A stretch of 64,000 nucleotides of DNA from positions 62,001-126,000 of the forward strand of contig JAZNHG010000052.1 of assembly GCA_045576855.1 (NCBI GenBank). The letters run 5' to 3'. The DNA is from Colimorpha sp045576855. GTDB lineage: Bacteria; Bacteroidota; Bacteroidia; Bacteroidales; P3. A program made the translations under genes and the position numbers. A model generated the notes under the pieces. That model was not told the origin of the DNA. It ran no database searches and worked only from the letters and a program-made list of their open reading frames with translations. Positions 60,307 to 64,000 of the stretch are shown here, piece after piece (within the stretch, counting starts at the first letter, position 1; every line of letters starts with the position of its first letter).

Positions 60307-61742
60307 CGCAACAGCGTCATCGTGCCTGCACCTGTTCGCACCCGCATGTCGGCCATCCGTATCCGATAGTGGTAGACGTAGGCACCCTGCGGCACCGGAC
60401 GCCCTTTGTGGGTACCGTCCCACGGAGCATGGATGTCGCGTGTGCTGTAGACCAGCAAACCCGTACGGGTATATATATCCAATTCGAACTCATTCACCTC
60501 GCTTGTGGTGATACACCCGAAGCGGTTGTTGTCGTCGCGTCCGGGAGTAAACACATTGGGGAACCAGAAGGTAATGGTGTCTGCACTGATTGCCGGCAAC
60601 GGCAGGCAGCGCAGGTGCATCACCACCAGCGAGTCGCACCCGTCGCTGGCCACGGTGTCGTGCGTGTAGATGCCGCCCGCCGTCAGCGTCTGCCCCTCGA
60701 AGAGCAGCGTTTCGCCCTGTTGAATGGTGTCGTAGAGGTGGGTCACCCAGGCTTGGTGAATGGAGAGCACCACCAGCGAGTCGCATCCGTGGCGGTCATT
60801 GAGGTAGAAATAGTGGGTGCCAGCGTCGAGAATGGTATCCGGTGCATATCGGCTGGGAGCGCCGCAAGGCACCGTGTCTGAGACAACAGCAGTTGTACTG
60901 CCCAGCACCGTGAGCGTCAGATTGATAAGGCAACCCGTAGTGTCGACATAGTGGTAGCGATGTGTCCCCAGCCGTGAGGTTTGTTCCGGGATGATGCGAA
61001 AACCGTGGCGGTAGTATCCCATCCACTGGCAAATAGTATCTGTGTAGTCCTCGGTGCAGTGGTATTCCGGTACCTCGTCGCTGATGCGTACATCGTCCAC
61101 CAGCATGATGACGTCGTATATATCCTCTTGCCGTTCGGGACGGAAAGCGATGCGCCAGGGTTGGGGGAAGGTGTCGAAGTAGCGCCCCAAATCGATGTCG
61201 AACGTCTGTATGGCCTCTCCCTCTTCCCAGTCGGCCATGACCCGGATGGTGTCGAAAGGCACGTAGCTGTTGATGCAGTCGCCTTCGTTGGTGACATAGC
61301 CCAGTGCCAGCCAGGCACCTTCGCCGAGGTGCAAGGGGTTCCAGGGGTACCAGTCGGTACATTGATAGCTGGCCTTGAACTGCAACCGCCGCGGGGCCGT
61401 GGCCATCCGGGGCGAGACGGCGAAGGGCATGTAGGCTTTCCTTGGTGAGCTCTCCTGGTAGGCATTGGCACGGAGCATCATCACCCTCTCGTTTGCGCTT
61501 CCATACAAGCCCAGCAGGCTGCGCCATCCCCACGAATGCACCCAGCACACGGTCCAGCAGTTGTCGCTCTCCTGGTAGGTATAGTCGCCGAACTGCTCTG
61601 CATGGCCGTTGTCATGTACGAAGCCGGAGTTGAAAGTCTCTACGTAGGGGAACGGTTCGGGCACGCACGTGTCGGCCTGACTGCGGGCTGTGGTGGCCAG
61701 CGTCAGCAGCAGAAGCAGTGCTATGAGCCGCCGCAAGGTCAT
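60303..61742 (-). CDS. Secreted protein with type IX secretion type B C-terminal domain
   Basis: 479 residues with a signal peptide (MTLRRLIALLLLLTLATTARS before QAD). The C-terminal 90 residues match the gliding-motility-associated/type B T9SS sorting domain: ITFWFPNVFTPGRDDNNRFG, EFELDIYTRTGLLVYSTRDIHAPWDGTHKGRPVPQGAYVYHYRI. Its central part has HGCDSLVVLSI and DGCDSLVVMHL, a repeated CDSL motif common in such cargo. It is probably secreted and attached to the cell surface. It is the last gene of an operon with a sigma factor and overlaps the previous gene by 4 bp. Confidence 0.85.
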   Translation of the reverse strand: MTLRRLIALLLLLTLATTARSQADTCVPEPFPYVETFNSGFVHDNGHAEQFGDYTYQESDNCWTVCWVHSWGWRSLLGLYGSANERVMMLRANAYQESSPRKAYMPFAVSPRMATAPRRLQFKASYQCTDWYPWNPLHLGEGAWLALGYVTNEGDCINSYVPFDTIRVMADWEEGEAIQTFDIDLGRYFDTFPQPWRIAFRPERQEDIYDVIMLVDDVRISDEVPEYHCTEDYTDTICQWMGYYRHGFRIIPEQTSRLGTHRYHYVDTTGCLINLTLTVLGSTTAVVSDTVPCGAPSRYAPDTILDAGTHYFYLNDRHGCDSLVVLSIHQAWVTHLYDTIQQGETLLFEGQTLTAGGIYTHDTVASDGCDSLVVMHLRCLPLPAISADTITFWFPNVFTPGRDDNNRFGCITTSEVNEFELDIYTRTGLLVYSTRDIHAPWDGTHKGRPVPQGAYVYHYRIRMADMRVRTGAGTMTLLR

Positions 61743-62233
61743 TGGCTGTGGTGCATGATTTTCTTGATGAGGAGGGCCACCACGGCATCGTACTGCTCCT
61801 CGGTGTCGGCGCAGAAGACGTAGACGGCGCGGCTGAGGTAGGAGACGCCCATGTAGCAGCTGGCAGCCACGTCGATCTGCTCACCCTCGATGGGGGCGTT
61901 TTCGCGCGGATTGCTGCGGCTACGGCGGGCGAAGAGCACCACATCGCTCCCCTCGCGCAGGTTGGCCTGCTGTTCGGGGGCCAGGTCGCCGATGAGGAAC
62001 TCGCGCTTCATCCACTCCCAGCCCGCGTCGTCCTCGGCGGCGATGACGGTCACGTCGACCTTGGAATTGCTGTCAAGGGCAAAGTTAGAGACCGACGCCA
62101 CCTTGACGTCGGGCTGCGAGGCGTAGCGCTGGTAGAGGTCTGTCTGGGCCGTGGCGGTCAGCGATGCCAGTATAAACAGCGCCGACAGCGCCACCCCCTT
62201 AAACCTTAAACCATAAACGTTAAACCGCATCAT
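61739..62233 (-). CDS. Hypothetical exported protein (start coded by repeats)
   Basis: 164 residues. The signal peptide is MMRFNVYGLRFKGVALSALFILASLTATAQ; its first 13 residues are coded by a GGTTTAA-type array, so the real start may be variable. The mature part (DLYQRYASQPDVKVASVSNFALDSNSKVDVTVIAAEDDAGWEWMKREFLIG) has weak similarity to DUF4252-like proteins that follow sigma factors in Bacteroidota, but this is uncertain. It overlaps both neighbours by 4 bp. Confidence 0.55.
   Translation of the reverse strand: MMRFNVYGLRFKGVALSALFILASLTATAQTDLYQRYASQPDVKVASVSNFALDSNSKVDVTVIAAEDDAGWEWMKREFLIGDLAPEQQANLREGSDVVLFARRSRSNPRENAPIEGEQIDVAASCYMGVSYLSRAVYVFCADTEEQYDAVVALLIKKIMHHSQ
62198..62225. 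repeat. Heptamer array, 4 units (cttaaac)
   Basis: Units cttaaac, cttaaac, cataaac, gttaaac, at the 5' end of the gene at 61739-62233. On the coding strand they read GTTTAAC, GTTTATG, GTTTAAG, GTTTAAG. Confidence 0.8.
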
Positions 62234-62727
62234 ACCGTGAGGAATTTCCAGATATCGTTAATGACCGAGTCGGCCTCGCACTGGTTGTTGCACATCACCA
62301 CGGGGTCTTCGTCCTCGACCGTATGCACTGCCACCGCCTCGACCACATGATGCACAGCGGCTGGCCGCACTGTAGCGACTCGCTGTTTCGCGGTGGCGGG
62401 AACCACAGGGGCTGCCACCTCTGGTTGCTGTTCCACCAACGGCTCGGGCGAAGTTGTCACCACTTCGGGAACATCGGCCTCGGCCACAAGTGTCTCCGAC
62501 ACCTGCCCCGGAGCCAAGAGCGCGATTGCCACCGCACCGGACACTACCAGCCCCGCCACCGCAGCCACTACCGACCGACGACGGCGCACGATGCCTCGGG
62601 CCCGCTGCTCGGCGCTGGCCATCACCTCGTCGCGATGTGTCAGCCGATTCAACTCGGCCAATTCGCTATCGCTTAGCGTTCCCTGCTGGTAATGCTCCAG
62701 CAATTGTTGTATGGTATCCGTTTTCAT
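62230..62727 (-). CDS. Anti-sigma-factor-like membrane protein
   Basis: 165 residues. A short N-terminal cytoplasmic region (MKTDTIQQLLEHYQQGTLSDSELAELNRLTHRDEV) resembles the zinc-free anti-sigma/FecR-type start, followed by a single membrane segment (VVAAVAGLVVSGAVAIALLA) and a periplasmic domain rich in P, V and E. Position directly after a sigma factor gene (8 bp) supports an anti-sigma role. It overlaps the next gene by 4 bp. Confidence 0.65.
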   Translation of the reverse strand: MKTDTIQQLLEHYQQGTLSDSELAELNRLTHRDEVMASAEQRARGIVRRRRSVVAAVAGLVVSGAVAIALLAPGQVSETLVAEADVPEVVTTSPEPLVEQQPEVAAPVVPATAKQRVATVRPAAVHHVVEAVAVHTVEDEDPVVMCNNQCEADSVINDIWKFLTV

Positions 62728-62735
62728 ATATTTAT

Positions 62736-63194
62736 CTACACTTCGTGTGTCATATTATACTTCAACTTTTTCACGGCTATAGCCATCAGGCGCTTGACAG
62801 TGGTAGGGCTCAACCCTACCAGGCTGGCTGTCTCAGGTATGGTGTAGCCATGCTCGCGGCGCAACTCCAGCACCTTGCGTTCGATTGGCAGCAGCATATT
62901 CTTACTCTCGCGCAACTCTGCCAACAGCCGAGGGTCCGAATCCGGCAACGGCACAGTGGACTCGTCATAGGCTGTCAGGCGGCGACGGTATCGCAGGATA
63001 TTGATGCATTCATGCTCTGTGGCACGGAAACAATAGGACACCATATCACGTACACCCACCCTCACCAATGTCTGCGTTACGGCCTCCTGCACTGCATCCT
63101 TGGCATCATCCTCATTGTCAAGAATAGCCATCGCCCGACAGTAAAAGTCGAGATAGCGTTCTTCCAGAATATGACGCTTTCGAGCCGATTTCAT
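62736..63194 (-). CDS. ECF-type RNA polymerase sigma factor
   Basis: 152 residues. Region 2 reads LDFYCRAMAILDNEDDAKDAVQEAVTQTLVRVG (sigma-70 region 2 with the DAxDAVQE pattern). Region 4 is RKVLELRREHGYTIPETASLVGLSPTTVKRLMAIAVKKLK (helix-turn-helix). It likely controls this operon, since ECF genes are usually autoregulated. It begins the operon with an anti-sigma-like gene, an exported protein and a T9SS cargo gene. Confidence 0.88.
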   Translation of the reverse strand: MKSARKRHILEERYLDFYCRAMAILDNEDDAKDAVQEAVTQTLVRVGVRDMVSYCFRATEHECINILRYRRRLTAYDESTVPLPDSDPRLLAELRESKNMLLPIERKVLELRREHGYTIPETASLVGLSPTTVKRLMAIAVKKLKYNMTHEV

Positions 63195-63243
63195 GACCTA
63201 TAGACGACGAGCGGGTGCAAAATGGCTCATTGATTAACATTAA

Positions 63244-63684
63244 TTAACAATAATGTGGCAAATCGGGCAGTTGGCGGAGTGTTCCGTGGAGGTAGTCTAT
63301 CTCTATGACCACCCGCTGGCGACCATTGGTGAGCAGCAGCAAGGGCACATGCAGAACGGTGTTGTAGCGGCAAGCCTGGTCACATACACGCTGGTTGATA
63401 GGCACGTCTGGGCGCTTGCACTCGACGATGATATGGGGATGGCCTCCAGTGTCGAATACCACTATATCGCACCGGCGAGACTGCCCATTGACAGTGATAG
63501 CGCCCTCGACCTGCATCAATTCCAGCGGGTAACCGTATCCCTCGTGCAGCACGCGGATAGTGAGCTGGCGCACTTCTTCCTCGGGCGTCAGCGCCACCCA
63601 TCGGCGCCGCACGGGGTCCAACACCTCGCGACGGCCATCGACCTCACGCAAGGGTGTATCAATATATGGTGCTTTCGTCGCCAC
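63244..63684 (-). CDS. HsdR_N-type (type I restriction R, N-terminal) domain protein
   Basis: 146 residues. ALTPEEEVRQLTIRVLHEGYGYPLELMQVEGAITVNGQSRRCDIVVFDTGGHPHIIVECKRPDVPINQRVCDQACRYNTVLHVPLLLLTNG matches the HSDR_N_2 domain: Asp in CDIVVF and Glu-x-Lys in VECKRP form a PD-(D/E)XK active site. Such stand-alone proteins are common in Bacteroidota and of unknown role. It overlaps the next gene upstream by 26 bp. Confidence 0.82.
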   Translation of the reverse strand: MATKAPYIDTPLREVDGRREVLDPVRRRWVALTPEEEVRQLTIRVLHEGYGYPLELMQVEGAITVNGQSRRCDIVVFDTGGHPHIIVECKRPDVPINQRVCDQACRYNTVLHVPLLLLTNGRQRVVIEIDYLHGTLRQLPDLPHYC

Positions 63685-64000
63685 CTTCTTCTTCTTGCTG
63701 TTGTGGACGCTGCTTCAGACCATTGTTAATCTTCCACGAGAACCCGAAGGTAATGGTGGGCGACAGGCGCTTGCCCTTCACCACACGATAGAATGTGTAG
63801 CTGTCGGTGACATGTCCCCAACCACCGGTGCAGAAGACATCGCTCACACGCAAGTTGATGGTGCCACGCTTCGTGAAGACATCCTTCTTCACAGCCAAAT
63901 CAGCCCAGTAGCTGGGGTCCATCTGTGTCTGCAAGTCGAGCCACGGAGCCCAGTATTGTCCACTGAACTGAATGGTCCAGTCGTTCGGCAGCGTCATAAA
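63659..64000 (-). CDS. C-terminal end of an outer-membrane beta-barrel protein (partial)
   Basis: The frame is open to the right edge, so the start is outside the window. The visible 113 residues are barrel strands (IQFSGQYWAPWLDLQTQ, YWADLAVKKDVFTKRGTINLRVSDVF, LSPTITFGFSWKIN), ending in an acidic tail. This resembles the C-terminus of TonB-dependent-receptor-like outer-membrane proteins (OMP_b-brl_3 type). The last aromatic strand is followed by an unusual extra tail of about 20 residues. Confidence 0.65.
   Translation of the reverse strand, partial: FMTLPNDWTIQFSGQYWAPWLDLQTQMDPSYWADLAVKKDVFTKRGTINLRVSDVFCTGGWGHVTDSYTFYRVVKGKRLSPTITFGFSWKINNGLKQRPQQQEEEGGDESTIY

Overview
The window comes from a GC-rich member of the Bacteroidota, most likely order Bacteroidales. 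Several things point there: promoters of the TAnnTTTGC type and almost no Shine-Dalgarno sequences; gldH inside the order holB-ricT-gldH-PBP1A-rlmN; a cargo protein with a type IX secretion type B C-terminal domain; a tmRNA tag peptide reading GENNYALAA; DUF6266 and DUF6261-type proteins; and ferritin next to indolepyruvate oxidoreductase (iorAB). I cannot name a genus.

Layout. 1-9.7 kb: a start fragment of a possible sigma factor, a transglutaminase-like lipoprotein with a small outer-membrane protein, cutC, pepD, lepA, a lipoprotein and a polysaccharide flippase. 9.7-17.6 kb: a vWA-type membrane protein, an M16 peptidase, an O-antigen-ligase-like protein, a C-terminal processing protease and a porin. 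17.8-21.2 kb: accessory-looking DNA with a DUF6261-like gene, a 41-bp tandem repeat, a pepsin/retropepsin-like lipoprotein, a ParE-type toxin-antitoxin pair and a DUF2442/DUF4160 pair. 21.4-28.2 kb: PiT phosphate transporter with PhoU-like tail, PhoB/PhoR-like two-component pair and a CPA2 cation:proton antiporter. 28.2-36.2 kb: a large repeat block, a lipoprotein and the holB-ricT-gldH-PBP1A-rlmN operon. 36.8-44.3 kb: galactose genes (galK, galM), comF, queA, pssA and an OmpA/TPR lipoprotein. 44.6-50.4 kb: an AddB-like nuclease, a sugar-nucleotidyltransferase, ssrA (tmRNA), tRNA-Asp, a DUF6266 gene and tRNA-His. 50.5-57.6 kb: a sodium:solute symporter, ferritin, iorBA and a compact PqqD / HPr-kinase-like / S26 peptidase-VanZ operon. 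58.2-64 kb: pyrH, frr, birA, then a sigma factor / anti-sigma-like / type IX cargo operon, an HsdR_N-type nuclease-fold protein and the end of an outer-membrane barrel.

The most unusual feature is not a gene but a genome-wide-looking class of tandem repeats. Fifteen short arrays, all with a strict 7-nt period but with many different unit sequences, lie between genes and also inside genes, where they code protein loops, start codons or the last residues. Nearly all units can be written on one strand as a G-poor heptamer N4-[A/C]-A-[C/T]. A second class has an 11-nt period (GACTTACCAAC or CTACCACCATC units) and sits in five intergenic regions, two of them in a ~130-bp dispersed element. A near-perfect 67-bp palindrome is also inserted in frame in the transglutaminase gene, like the palindromic coding elements known in Rickettsia.

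Regulation: a ~50-bp motif is shared between the porin promoter and the phosphate-transporter promoter, 3.7 kb apart and next to a PhoBR-like system, and is a good candidate for a phosphate-response box. The most obvious recurring promoter element is TATNTTTGC/TACTTTTGC; in two genes it is only 3-4 nt from the start codon, suggesting leaderless mRNAs.
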